A stretch of DNA of 64,000 bases from Microbacterium sp. PM5 (lineage in GTDB: Bacteria; Actinomycetota; Actinomycetes; Actinomycetales; Microbacteriaceae), in contig NZ_CP022162.1 in the NCBI RefSeq assembly GCF_003293595.1, positions 404,346 to 468,345 on the forward strand, in the 5' to 3' direction. Positions within the stretch are counted from its first letter, which is position 1; each line of letters starts with the position of its first letter. Below, one piece after another: positions 1 to 8,102 of the stretch. A program made the position numbers and the translations under genes. The notes under the pieces are model-generated. The model searched no databases. It was given only the letters and a program-made list of their open reading frames with translations, and had not been told where the DNA came from.

Positions 1-165
1 GGCCGTGCGCTCATATACGAGAATGCTTGGGTCTACGGCGAGTCTCGGGTCCACGGGCTGGCTCTTGGCGGCACGACCCGCTTCGCTGGCGCTGGCATCA
101 CACCTCACAAAGAGACAGCCCGCACCATCGCGGTACGAAAAAGCCCCGACGAGCGATCGTCGTAG
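1..165 (+). CDS. C-terminal end of a hexapeptide-repeat protein (partial)
   Basis: The reading frame is open from the first base and stops at TAG 163-165, giving 54 residues without a start, so the gene begins outside the window. The first 20 residues follow the small-hydrophobic-Gly period of left-handed beta-helix hexapeptide proteins (A-W-V-Y-G-E-S-R-V-H-G), as in YdcK-like and phage-borne 'V-Y-G-N-A' repeat proteins. The last 18 residues lie inside repeat copy 1 (from 117) and look added on: in copy 2 the same frame stays open much longer. The function is unknown, and the hexapeptide reading is inference from a very short stretch. Confidence 0.5.
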   Translation, partial: GRALIYENAWVYGESRVHGLALGGTTRFAGAGITPHKETARTIAVRKSPDERSS

Positions 166-247
166 AGCCACTCGTCACCGGATGTGCGGGCTCTTTCATG
201 CCCGAACGCCGTTTGTGCTTGCAACTCCAGACCAAGTCGTTCATAAC
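117..247 (+). repeat. structured direct repeat, copy 1 of 2
   Basis: About 131 bp that return at 693-825 with high identity, differing by a few substitutions and single-base indels. The ends of the core are complementary (AGCCCGCAC 117-125 with GTGCGGGCT 184-192), and an internal GACGAG/CTCGTC pair lies between them, so an RNA would fold into a multi-stem structure ending in GGGCTCTTTC. It covers the stop of the preceding partial gene. A terminator, a non-coding RNA or a recombination remnant are all possible. Confidence 0.7.
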
Positions 248-532
248 TAAGGCCGGTAGACGCTGGGGGTATGACACCGTCCGCCTTCAGGTCGCCGCCG
301 CGCGCTCGCTTTGCTCGTGAGCTCGTGGCGGCTCCCTGAATCGGATGAGGGGGTCCCGCTTGCTCTCGGAATGGAGCTGAGAGGAACTATCTACGGAAGA
401 TGACTTTGAAACGCGCGATGGTTTCCTGCGCGAACACCGAGCGCCAGACCTGACCGCCGAAGTGGAAGACGACGGATTCGAGTTCCCACAAGGGTTGGTG
501 TTCCCTACCGCGATTTCGCAGCACTGGTGAAG

Positions 533-694
533 ATGTCGCTCATCGAGGAGGAGTCGATCTTGAACCTCATCAGGATTGCGATCCGAGAGATGATCGATGA
601 TCGGTTCAGCCAACCGGACTATCAGGAGCGGATACGCACAGCTATCGCACGGCTTCACGACGCGGATCGTCCGAATCCGCGCACTGACAACTAG
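533..694 (+). CDS. small or remnant ORF of unknown function, 53 aa
   Basis: ATG 533 to TAG 692-694. The product is helical and charged (S-L-I-E-E-E-S-I-L-N-L-I near the start, then D-D-R-F-S-Q-P-D-Y-Q-E-R) with an Arg/Asp-rich tail, more protein-like than a random frame. The same frame is open further upstream, and an acidic frame in another phase (381-530) runs into it, so it may be the 3' part of a frameshifted gene rather than a complete small gene. The Shine-Dalgarno sequence is weak (GGTGAAG). The stop codon sits exactly where repeat copy 2 begins. No family is recognised. Confidence 0.35.
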   Translation: MSLIEEESILNLIRIAIREMIDDRFSQPDYQERIRTAIARLHDADRPNPRTDN

Positions 695-825
695 CCCGCA
701 CCATCGCGGTACGAAAGAGCCCCGACGAGTTCATCGTCGTAGAGCCACTCGTCACCGGATGTGCGGGCTCTTTCATGCCCGAACGTCGTTTGTGGCTTGC
801 AATTCTTCGTCGAACCGTTCATAAC
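693..825 (+). repeat. structured direct repeat, copy 2 of 2
   Basis: Second copy of the element at 117-247, starting inside the stop codon of the 53-codon frame. It keeps both stems (AGCCCGCAC 693-701 with GTGCGGGCT 761-769; GACGAG with CTCGTC) and also allows GAAAGAGCCC to pair with GGGCTCTTTC. Covarying stems with conserved loops would support a functional RNA or terminator; two copies in one window are not enough to test this. Confidence 0.7.
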
Positions 826-1123
826 CAGAGCCAGTCGGCGGCGTCTTGATGAACGGCGTCGTCGGCGATACGGGAGTCATCGTGTGCTCGGCGCTGTTCT
901 AGCTTGGGCGCGGGGTGTCGTCCGTGAGCTCGACCATCGCCGGTGGCGGGAGTGACCTCGCGAGAATCTAGGTGAGCGCCAGCTTCAGATGCTGTCCGTG
1001 ACCGCTGCGATTCAGCCTCGATGCGTCACAAGCGACCACTACAGTCGGGCGTAGTCGCTGGGGTGAGGTTGCGGCACAAGCCGGTATCCGGGCAACTGTC
1101 TGGGCGGTGCGACCGGGAAATGA

Positions 1124-1129
1124 TAGAAT
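1124..1129 (+). promoter_or_regulatory. possible -10 element of the qat operon
   Basis: TAGAAT in an A/T-rich island (TGATAGAATATATG) that stands out locally, 53 bases before the qatA start. No good -35 hexamer is seen 16-18 bases upstream, so this is a weak call. Confidence 0.3.
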
Positions 1130-1182
1130 ATATGTACGAGTTCGATGAGGAAACTCGCTAGAGCTCTTTTGGGGGATTGAGC

Positions 1183-3126
1183 ATGACAGAGACAGAAGAA
1201 AGTAGTACCGACTCGAAGCGTTACCCGCTTCTGCTGGACGAGCCAACTGAAGTTGACCTGCTTTCTTTTGATGCTGTCGCGTCGACTGTGGTGGACGCAG
1301 TCCTCGATCCTCGCCTCGACCCAATCGCCCTTGGGCTCTCGGGTAGCTGGGGGAGTGGCAAGACTTCGGTACTTCGTCTCATCGGACGCCAATTGCGCGA
1401 GTCCGAAGGGCAGTCGGCGTCTCGTATCGTGATCGAAACCGACCCCTGGCGCTACGACCCGCAGCTCGGCATAAAGGAATCGCTCATCGGCGAAATCCTC
1501 GCGGGGATCGAGGCGGCCTTGCCAGAGGACGGGCTCGGCCAAAAGTCAAAGTCGCTTCTCAGGCGACTCGTCAAGCGCGTCGACTGGACAAAGGCGATGA
1601 AGCTTGCAGCCACGTCGGCGATCACGGTCACCCTCCCATCGGTGCAGAGCGTGCTCGATCTCGTGAAGCCGAAGAGCGACGTCGAGGGCGAGGAGCAACC
1701 AGAGCCGATCACCGACATGGTGCAGTTCCGAGCCGAGTTTGAGAAGCTGCTAGAGTCCGAGGGTCTCTCCTTGATCGAGAACGTCGTTGTGCTCGTCGAT
1801 GACCTCGACCGGTGTCTCCCGGAGACCGTGGTCGAGACGCTCGAGACGATTCGCCTCTTCCTGTCGGTACCGAAGATGTCGTTCGTCATCGCCGCCGACG
1901 AAGAACGTGTCGCGGAAGCGATCGCGACCCGGTTCTCCGACGACGGCGAGATCGGTGAGGAGTCTCCTGCTCGGCTGTATCTCCACAAGATCGTGCAGAC
2001 GTCGGTACCCGTTCCTGCGCTCAGTGATTTCGACACTGAGGCGTATCTCGTGCTGCTTCAGATTCGCTCGCTCGTGCCCGACGACGATGACTACAACGTC
2101 ATTGTCGCGGAGGTTGCCGAAGCACGTCGCGCGGCGGCAATGCTGGAGTCCGTCAAGTCCCTGCAACGGGCAGACTTCGCCGAGCAGCGCAACAACGCCG
2201 CGCGCATTCGCCCCATCGTCCACGAGAAGACCCGCGGTAATCCTCGACGAATCAAGCGGTTCCTGAACGACCTGTCCGTGCGCCTTTCGATCGCTGCCAA
2301 GCGCGGCATCTCGCTGGACGAGGCCATGATCGCCAAGCTCATGGTGCTTGAGCAGTACTTCCCCGACGACTTCAAGACTCTGACGGACTGGCTTCGGCAG
2401 CGCACGCTGCGCACGAACCTCGAAGCTCTCGAGACGTTTGCGGGTACTCCGCAGGCCACGGATGGGACTGACGACACGACAGGTGACACTCCCAAGTCCG
2501 CCGATGATCAGCTGGATGCAGACGTTTCGGGCGAGACACCCGCAGAGGGCAACGAGAAGGCAGGTGGCAAGGTCGCGGAGGCTGAGCGGCCCGCACCGAC
2601 CGAAGCGAAGCTTCAGTTCAGCGAAGGATTGGTTCGGTGGGCGCGCCTCTCGCCCGCCCTCGCGAGGAAGGACATCGCGCCGTATCTCGTCTTCGCGGCA
2701 AGCTTCAAGAGCGTCTTCCTGGAGTCGGATGCGCTTCCTGAGTCGATCCGCGATATGGCTACGCAGCTCCTTTCTCGCTCGCCTGGTGAGGCGCGCCGCG
2801 TGAGCGACGACATGCTTCGGCAACTCGAACAATCGAACGCAACGCGTCTCGTGTCCTACATCGGTGGTGTCATCGTGGACGAACCAGCGCGGCAGGCTCA
2901 GGGGATCATTGCCATGCTGCGTACCTCGCGCGTGCAGGCTGGTGCTGTCGACTCGGTGGTGAACGCGCTCAAGCGAATCAAGCCCGCCGAGCTCAAGGTC
3001 TCGGCGCTCACGACACTGCAGGCCACTGACGCACCGGTGATTCTCAACCAGTTCGAAGCCATGGTCACGGCTAGTGGCAAAGACGAACTTGTTGGGGCAT
3101 TCGGTGCCGTCAAGGAAGGCATCTAG
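1183..3126 (+). CDS. qatA: QatA, KAP-family P-loop ATPase of the Qat anti-phage system
   Basis: Predicted ATPase of the four-gene Qat defence system. The 647-residue product has a Walker A G-S-W-G-S-G-K-T at about residues 53-60, a KAP-type Walker B V-L-V-D-D-L-D-R-C at about 203-211 followed by I-A-A-D, and the G-N-P-R-R-I-K-R-F-L-N-D motif typical of KAP NTPases. An acidic low-complexity insert lies at about 424-474. ATG 1183 is preferred because GGGGGA (1171-1176) lies 6 bases upstream; an in-frame TTG at 1177 is too close to it. KAP ATPases often act at membranes, but no clear membrane segment is seen. qatB follows after 2 bases. Gene order and all four families identify the system; its mechanism is not deducible here. 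Confidence 0.93.
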   Translation: MTETEESSTDSKRYPLLLDEPTEVDLLSFDAVASTVVDAVLDPRLDPIALGLSGSWGSGKTSVLRLIGRQLRESEGQSASRIVIETDPWRYDPQLGIKESLIGEILAGIEAALPEDGLGQKSKSLLRRLVKRVDWTKAMKLAATSAITVTLPSVQSVLDLVKPKSDVEGEEQPEPITDMVQFRAEFEKLLESEGLSLIENVVVLVDDLDRCLPETVVETLETIRLFLSVPKMSFVIAADEERVAEAIATRFSDDGEIGEESPARLYLHKIVQTSVPVPALSDFDTEAYLVLLQIRSLVPDDDDYNVIVAEVAEARRAAAMLESVKSLQRADFAEQRNNAARIRPIVHEKTRGNPRRIKRFLNDLSVRLSIAAKRGISLDEAMIAKLMVLEQYFPDDFKTLTDWLRQRTLRTNLEALETFAGTPQATDGTDDTTGDTPKSADDQLDADVSGETPAEGNEKAGGKVAEAERPAPTEAKLQFSEGLVRWARLSPALARKDIAPYLVFAASFKSVFLESDALPESIRDMATQLLSRSPGEARRVSDDMLRQLEQSNATRLVSYIGGVIVDEPARQAQGIIAMLRTSRVQAGAVDSVVNALKRIKPAELKVSALTTLQATDAPVILNQFEAMVTASGKDELVGAFGAVKEGI

Positions 3127-3128
3127 CC

Positions 3129-3905
3129 GTGGGGACCAGCTCGTCTTATAAGGGTTCGACGAGCAAGGTGTCGAGTGCCCTTCGCGACGGCGTCAATTCC
3201 TGGTCGCAGTCGCAGACTGACGGATCTAAGACGCCGGTTCCTCGGAGTGTGATTGCGCAGACGCTCAATATCCCAGTGTTCCCACGTTCGAGCGGCGGTT
3301 CCGGCGGAGGCGGCGGGGGAGCCGGTTCGGGAGGTGGCGGAGGCCGTCAAGGTGGCGGATCCAAGAAGCAGAGCTCGCCGCGCCGCGACGCCCGCGCGTA
3401 CGCCTCGACCGCAAGTCGCGCTGCTGGGCTCGCAAGGGCGTTCCGCGAGGGTGATCGTGAGACACTTGCCAAGGCGGGACTCGACTTCGATCGTCTCTCC
3501 GGCCTCCCGTCTCGTTCCGAATTGGTGCGCGCGCTTCTCGATGTCGTCTGCGACGCCGACATGGGGAGCGACATCCCCGCAGAAGAACAGCGCGATATCG
3601 CTGCTCATCTCCTGGACTGGATGTTTGATACGACTGAGAATCCGACGTTGCCGGACGCGGTCGCGACCGCGGAACATGCCATCGGCCTGATCGTGGCCGA
3701 GATCTTTCTCTCTGAGGCCGGCGAGTTTCACTCCACCGACGCCGTATCCCGCGAAGACTTCATCAGCGGTGTGTACGAGACAAGCCAGCAGCTCGCGGCC
3801 GGATCGAACCTGGCTCAGTCCGGCGCGAGCCAGAAGGACATCGACAACGCCATTCAGCGCGGGCTGAAGTGGCTGCGACGCGCCCACCGCGGGGGTGATG
3901 CGTAG
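3129..3905 (+). CDS. qatB: QatB, Qat defence system component
   Basis: 258 residues starting at GTG 3129, two bases after the qatA stop, so the pair is probably translationally coupled. The N-terminus (M-G-T-S-S-S-Y-K-G) is the usual QatB start and puts Gly at position 2. A glycine/serine-rich linker with long Gly runs spans about residues 53-77; the rest is a mostly helical domain with no recognised catalytic motif. QatB is essential in described Qat systems but has no assigned biochemistry as far as I recall. It may be the protein partner or substrate of QatC, which is inference. qatC starts 2 bases after its stop, with GGGGTGA as a possible ribosome site. Confidence 0.9.
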   Translation: MGTSSSYKGSTSKVSSALRDGVNSWSQSQTDGSKTPVPRSVIAQTLNIPVFPRSSGGSGGGGGGAGSGGGGGRQGGGSKKQSSPRRDARAYASTASRAAGLARAFREGDRETLAKAGLDFDRLSGLPSRSELVRALLDVVCDADMGSDIPAEEQRDIAAHLLDWMFDTTENPTLPDAVATAEHAIGLIVAEIFLSEAGEFHSTDAVSREDFISGVYETSQQLAAGSNLAQSGASQKDIDNAIQRGLKWLRRAHRGGDA

Positions 3906-3907
3906 TC

Positions 3908-5200
3908 ATGTTCGAGTTCCGACTTTCCGTCCTTCCGCCCACCGACCCGCTGCCGACCGACGCGGACACCACCTTTTTCTGGCACAGCAAACAGAGCATG
4001 CCATACTTCCATGCCAACGTCGGACCGCGGCTTGCTGAGTACGGGCTAGTGAAGAACCGCAACGTCGACTTCGTGCGCATCGCCGCCGCAGTGCTGGCCG
4101 CCGACCGCTCAGCCAGTCGCTCGGGCAGTCTGTCCCGATGGAACCAGCGAGATATCTCACTCACAATCGACGTACTTGCGGCTAGCCCATGGAACGGAGT
4201 CAAGAGTGATCTCGAACGGCTGCTTGGCTTCCTGACCGGCGACGCCTGGTCGCTCACCTTCCGACGCGAAATCGGGGCACCGGAGCAGCTCGGAAACGCC
4301 GTCATCGGAGCGAAGCGTGCGGTGCTCCTGAGCGGCGGCGCGGACTCGGCAACGGGAGCGCTGCTTTCCGCACTCGAGCTCGCGGGACGCGGTGAGAAGC
4401 AAGTGCTGGTGTCGAGTTGGGCGTCAACAAATCTGCGTCCCCTTCAAACACGGGTGGCCGATGAGATCGAGCGCGCGGCTAAGGGTTCAACCGCGGACCA
4501 CATCAAGGTGCGGATCGCGCGTGGGCGGCATGCGCCGAGCGGAGCGGCCTACGGCAAGGAGGATTCGACGCGGTCCCGTTCGCTCCTCTTCATCGCGCTC
4601 GGGCTGGCTGTCGCGTCAGTCGAGGACCTACCGCTGTGGCTTCCGGAGAACGGCTATGCGTCGATCAACCCGCCGCTCTCGAAGAGTCGCCGCGGGAGCC
4701 TGTCAACCAAGACCACTCACCCAAAGTTCATCGCAGATCTCAAGCGAGTCCTCGAAGCGGTCGGTGCACATCATGATGTCGTCAATCCCTACGCCGCCGC
4801 GACGAAGGGAGAGATGTTCTCGCTCGTGAGTGATGCGATCGGCAGCGCGACGGCTTCTGCGTTCTTGTCGTCTACGTCTTCCTGCTCGCACACGGGCGCC
4901 CGGTCTTACGGCATTGGCCCAGATGTGGCCTGTGGCGTCTGCTTCGGGTGCGTGCTTCGGAAAGCCTCATTCGCGGCGAGCGGGCTGAACGACGGCACTC
5001 ACTACCTCACGCCGGCGAATGACAAGCAGCGCAACTGGCTCGAAGTCAAGACGGTCGTGCCGGCGATGCGTGACTTTCTCGCCTCGCCGTTCGGAGAGTC
5101 TGACCTATCCCGCCTGCAGATACCAGCGGACATCCCGCTCGCCGATGTCGCGAGGCTAGTCCAACGCGGTCGTGAGGAACTCGGACGCCTAGCTCTATGA
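3908..5200 (+). CDS. qatC: QatC, QueC-like PP-loop protein of the Qat system
   Basis: 430 residues. A PP-loop L-S-G-G-A-D-S at about residues 139-146 marks the N-type ATP pyrophosphatase fold shared with QueC (7-cyano-7-deazaguanine synthase). A C-terminal cysteine cluster (C-S-H near 324, then C-G-V-C-F-G-C-V-L-R-K from about 341) matches the zinc site of QueC. The protein is roughly twice QueC length, with an extra N-terminal domain of about 130 residues. The C-terminus overlaps the qatD start by four bases (ATGA). By family it should adenylate a carboxylate using ATP; whether it acts on a deazaguanine, a protein or DNA is not visible. Confidence 0.92.
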   Translation: MFEFRLSVLPPTDPLPTDADTTFFWHSKQSMPYFHANVGPRLAEYGLVKNRNVDFVRIAAAVLAADRSASRSGSLSRWNQRDISLTIDVLAASPWNGVKSDLERLLGFLTGDAWSLTFRREIGAPEQLGNAVIGAKRAVLLSGGADSATGALLSALELAGRGEKQVLVSSWASTNLRPLQTRVADEIERAAKGSTADHIKVRIARGRHAPSGAAYGKEDSTRSRSLLFIALGLAVASVEDLPLWLPENGYASINPPLSKSRRGSLSTKTTHPKFIADLKRVLEAVGAHHDVVNPYAAATKGEMFSLVSDAIGSATASAFLSSTSSCSHTGARSYGIGPDVACGVCFGCVLRKASFAASGLNDGTHYLTPANDKQRNWLEVKTVVPAMRDFLASPFGESDLSRLQIPADIPLADVARLVQRGREELGRLAL

Positions 5201-5964
5201 GGACTCCACCACCGCTAGACACGCATGCGCACCTCGCCACAGATATCGATCCGGCTGCAGTGCGGAGTCTTGGCGCGTTCATCTTGGCGATGACCCGCTC
5301 CACTGACGAGTTCGCGGCGGTACGGTCGCGAAACGACTCGCGGGCAAGCTGGGGCGTCGGTGTGCACCCCGGGCTTGTGCGGAACATAAAAGGGTTTGAT
5401 GCCGGTGCGTTCCGCACCGCGGTTGAATCATCTGCGTTTGTCGGGGAGGTCGGCCTCGACGGTGCGAGTCGTGTACCGCTGGCTGATCAGGTGCGGGTGT
5501 TCCGCGCAGTTCTCGCGGAACTCCAACGACAGCCACGCGTAGTGAGCGTGCACAGTTCGGGTGCCCACTTCCAGGTACTACGGGAACTGCACCGCACACC
5601 GGTCGGGGGCGTGATTCTGCATTGGTGGACCGGCTCGGCGGAGCTCACAGAGGAGGCGGTCCGACTCGGCTGCTATTTCTCGCTACCCCCGGCCATGATG
5701 TCGTCGATCGAGATTCTCGAACTCATTCCGCTTGAGCGGATGCTGCCCGAGACTGATCACCCTTACGGTGACCGCCGAACGGCTGGTGTGAAACAACCCG
5801 GGGGAGTAGCTGAGGTGGAGCGCCGCATCGCGAAGCTGCACAGCCTTGAACTACGAGAGGTGCGCGTTCAGCTCTGGCGGAACTTCCGAACGCTCGTCGA
5901 CGGAGCTGGGGGACAAGAACGGTTCGGGGTCGCGTGGCGGGGGACGTTTGAACAACTGCCCTGA
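5197..5964 (+). CDS. qatD: QatD, TatD-like metal-dependent nuclease of the Qat system
   Basis: 255 residues, amidohydrolase-fold TatD family. Metal-site motifs are in order: D-T-H-A-H-L (residues 8-13), G-E-V-G-L-D with Glu84, S-V-H-S-S-G near 120, H-W-W-T-G near 144, and E-T-D-H-P-Y at 185-190. The ATG overlaps the qatC TGA, so it is the last gene of the operon. TatD proteins are DNases or exonucleases, so QatD is the likely nucleic-acid-degrading arm, but target and trigger are unknown. No terminator hairpin is obvious after the stop; the next gene ends on the opposite strand only 19 bases away. Confidence 0.92.
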   Translation: MRTPPPLDTHAHLATDIDPAAVRSLGAFILAMTRSTDEFAAVRSRNDSRASWGVGVHPGLVRNIKGFDAGAFRTAVESSAFVGEVGLDGASRVPLADQVRVFRAVLAELQRQPRVVSVHSSGAHFQVLRELHRTPVGGVILHWWTGSAELTEEAVRLGCYFSLPPAMMSSIEILELIPLERMLPETDHPYGDRRTAGVKQPGGVAEVERRIAKLHSLELREVRVQLWRNFRTLVDGAGGQERFGVAWRGTFEQLP

Positions 5965-5983
5965 ATGACACACGACTCGCGGC

Positions 5984-6634
5984 TTAAGGGCCTACGGACC
6001 CCAGATTGAAGCTTTTGTCGTGCTCTCGTGGCGTCCCGAGCTCCGTCCTCCACAGGATTCGGTCGCGCACGTAGTGATAGTTGAGGGCTGGCACGGAGAG
6101 ATTTGGGGTCGAGAAGCCGCCGAACGGTCCGCTGGTGTGTTTTGGGCGCTGACGCTCTTGCTCGGCGCGCTGTTCGGCTTCCCAGATCGCCCTGGACTTT
6201 GGCATCTCAAGGAGCACCGTCTGGCCGCCCTCAATGACATCCAGGCTCGCTTCCTCAACCTCGTCACCCACCGTGATCTGAATCCATACCTTATGTGCTG
6301 TTTGCTTACCTTCATTGCGCACGGCGTAGAGGCCCGGGGACTTCCAGTCACAATCCCAAGTCACGTCGTGCTGCTCGGTGGCACGCACCTCGCTCGCGCG
6401 CGCAATCTCATTTGCTTCCCGCGCGATACTGTTCGCCTCGGTCGACAGCGTGTTGGCTCTCGTCGCTATCGAGTTGGCGTCCTTTGCGATGAGGTTCGCT
6501 CCAGCCGCCGCTTCTTTCGCCTTGTTCGCGTGGTGCAACCCGATCAGTCCGACGACGAAGCCGGTTACGCCGAATAGTCCCGCGATGACGACGCCAACAA
6601 CCGTTGCGACTGCCATGACATCATCTGGGCTCAT
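5984..6634 (-). CDS. membrane-anchored coiled-coil protein of unknown function
   Basis: 216 residues from ATG 6634. One strongly hydrophobic segment at about residues 7-33 (A-T-V-V-G-V-V-I-A-G-L-F-G-V-T-G-F) is followed by a regular heptad-like region (about 38-80) in which A-N-x-I-A-x-x recurs, predicting a coiled coil. A soluble C-terminal domain follows, containing D-V-T-W-D-C-D-W and a beta-rich stretch, with a Glu/Arg-rich segment near 165. The start overlaps the stop of the zinc-ribbon gene by four bases (ATGA), so the two are co-translated. No family function is recognised. Its place directly behind qatD on the other strand suggests cargo of the same accessory region. Confidence 0.65.
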   Translation of the reverse strand: MSPDDVMAVATVVGVVIAGLFGVTGFVVGLIGLHHANKAKEAAAGANLIAKDANSIATRANTLSTEANSIAREANEIARASEVRATEQHDVTWDCDWKSPGLYAVRNEGKQTAHKVWIQITVGDEVEEASLDVIEGGQTVLLEMPKSRAIWEAEQRAEQERQRPKHTSGPFGGFSTPNLSVPALNYHYVRDRILWRTELGTPREHDKSFNLGSVGP

Positions 6635-6816
6635 TCGAACATCCGGGACTCGGCGTAGGTCAGGTCGCGGCGGTGACCCTTGGGACACACCCACTCGTCG
6701 AACGAGTACGGGATCATCGTCAGACGCTCGTTCTTGGGCAGCGGCGTCCAACGCTCTCGGGGCTTGACGGAGAGCTCCATCGTCTCGCCGCATTGTGTGC
6801 AGTCCACCGTGATCAT
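6631..6816 (-). CDS. small zinc-ribbon protein, 61 aa
   Basis: Start ATG 6816 is supported by AGGAGAGGA about 6 bases upstream. The product carries two metal-ligand pairs, C6-x2-C9 and C44-x3-H48 (W-V-C-P-K-G-H), typical of a single zinc ribbon, separated by a proline/arginine-rich linker. Its stop overlaps the start of the membrane coiled-coil gene, so it probably works with it as an adaptor or nucleic-acid-binding subunit; this is inference from coupling only. A longer in-frame start at 6864 lacks a comparable ribosome site. Confidence 0.65.
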   Translation of the reverse strand: MITVDCTQCGETMELSVKPRERWTPLPKNERLTMIPYSFDEWVCPKGHRRDLTYAESRMFE

Positions 6817-6872
6817 GTCTCGTCCTCTCCTGCTCACAAGGCTAGCCAGCCGGTCCGACACCAACAGGAGAA

Positions 6873-7961
6873 TCAGCCGTCGACTACTACGCCGGTGATC
6901 TTGCTGTCGTAGTCGATATCCATCGAAATGAAGCTGCCGTGAAAGAACAGCCCCGACTTGCGAGGCTTCGTGGTGCCATCGGGTGGCAATGTCACGGCCT
7001 GTCGGTACCCGAGCGGCCTTCCACCGATGACGTGTTCAGGAAGCCGACCAATGGCTAGCGTCGGATACGGCGCGACGCCGTCCGGCAGGTCCGCGCCAAA
7101 GTGTCGTATTGCGCGCGCGTGAAACACAGCGGCGTAGACGTTTGCGATCATCCAGGCCTCCGCGAGTACGACGGGGACATCGACGCGTAGCGAGATAGCC
7201 TCGACGCCTTGCTTTGGTTTCATATGTGGGCGGCTGAGGTATGTAAGCATCGGTCGATCGAAGATCGGGACCGACTTGCCTTCCCCGAACGCGCTCACCG
7301 GTACCTGGCCGAGGTCATTTGGCGGCGTCTTAATGAACTCGATCCGGACGTCACCCCGGGCGCTTACGGCGAGGCCGTGCTTCACCTTGTTGTGCGCGGC
7401 ATTGACGGATAGCTCGTCGCCCGTCAGGAGCGCGCTGGCATGGTTCAGCCACGCGATGGCGGTATCCGCGGCGGCAGCTGCCATGTCGTCGACGCGCGTG
7501 CCGGGTGTGAATAGGCAGCGCAGGAATAGGTCGTCCTCGCCGTTCAGGGCAGTCATGGTCTTCTCGACCACCTCGATGAGTGGCGTCGGGCTGTCCGCGA
7601 TGGCCAACCATGTGCTCGAGGCGTCGCCTGCCTTTGGCTTCGCCGCCGCCACAGCGTGAAGAAATCGAAGGAGGGCTTCGGCAGCCTGATGGCGCAGGCT
7701 GAGGGCTTCGACGGCAACCTGCAGACGCCGATCCTGCTCGTCGAACGACAGCAGTCCGTCAGTTTTCGTCAGTCCGAGCGCTTCGAAGAACGCCGGCTCC
7801 GAGGTCGGGGTCGGGGAGTCAGTGGTTCGCTCTGCTGCGAGGAGCGCCGAGATGCGCGAAGCGAAGTAGGCGGCGGGGTGGGAGAGGAAGAACTCATCGT
7901 CGAGTGCCTTTGCATGGCTCTCGCTCAGATGAACGCTGTCTGCGCGCAGATGGAGGTGCAT
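6873..7961 (-). CDS. uncharacterised 362-aa protein in the accessory cluster
   Basis: A soluble protein with no family I recognise. The N-terminus is His/Leu-rich (M-H-L-H-L-R-A-D-S-V-H-L), the middle is helical with several Ala-rich stretches, and it contains the conserved-looking motif N-A-A-H-N-K-V-K-H-G-L near residue 195, reminiscent of a helical HEPN-like or substrate-binding helix but not diagnostic. The C-terminal third is beta-rich with aromatic residues (G-L-F-F-H-G-S-F-I-S-M-D). No signal peptide or membrane segment. It lies 56 bases upstream of the zinc-ribbon gene on the same strand, so the three probably form one transcript. Base composition matches the qat region. Confidence 0.65.
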   Translation of the reverse strand: MHLHLRADSVHLSESHAKALDDEFFLSHPAAYFASRISALLAAERTTDSPTPTSEPAFFEALGLTKTDGLLSFDEQDRRLQVAVEALSLRHQAAEALLRFLHAVAAAKPKAGDASSTWLAIADSPTPLIEVVEKTMTALNGEDDLFLRCLFTPGTRVDDMAAAAADTAIAWLNHASALLTGDELSVNAAHNKVKHGLAVSARGDVRIEFIKTPPNDLGQVPVSAFGEGKSVPIFDRPMLTYLSRPHMKPKQGVEAISLRVDVPVVLAEAWMIANVYAAVFHARAIRHFGADLPDGVAPYPTLAIGRLPEHVIGGRPLGYRQAVTLPPDGTTKPRKSGLFFHGSFISMDIDYDSKITGVVVDG

Positions 7962-8102
7962 CCTGGATCCCTTCGAAGTCTGCTCTCTATTCTTGTCGCG
8001 CCCTCCGACACATCCTTTGAATCGCTCGCGCTTGCGTCAGCCCACATCGCGTCCAATTACGGTCGTGCGACTTAGACAGAGAGCTGGCATGTCTGGCGTG
8101 CC

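Larger units (their letters stand above)
166..1182. other. mostly non-coding or degraded stretch before the qat operon
   Basis: About 1 kb with no convincing full-length gene on either strand. It contains the rest of repeat copy 1, an open acidic 49-codon stretch without a start at 381-530 that looks like real protein (many Asp/Glu, F-E-F-P-Q-G), the 53-codon frame at 533-694 in another phase, repeat copy 2 (693-825), and about 350 bases leading to qatA in which only a possible promoter is visible. The two adjoining open stretches in different frames suggest one frameshifted, decayed gene. An opposite-strand frame at 287-658 is better explained as the shadow of these. Confidence 0.5.

Noticed and set aside
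287..658. 123-codon minus-strand frame between the repeats
   Set aside because: Ser/Arg-rich and opposite to the two coding-like plus-strand remnants; no start signal.
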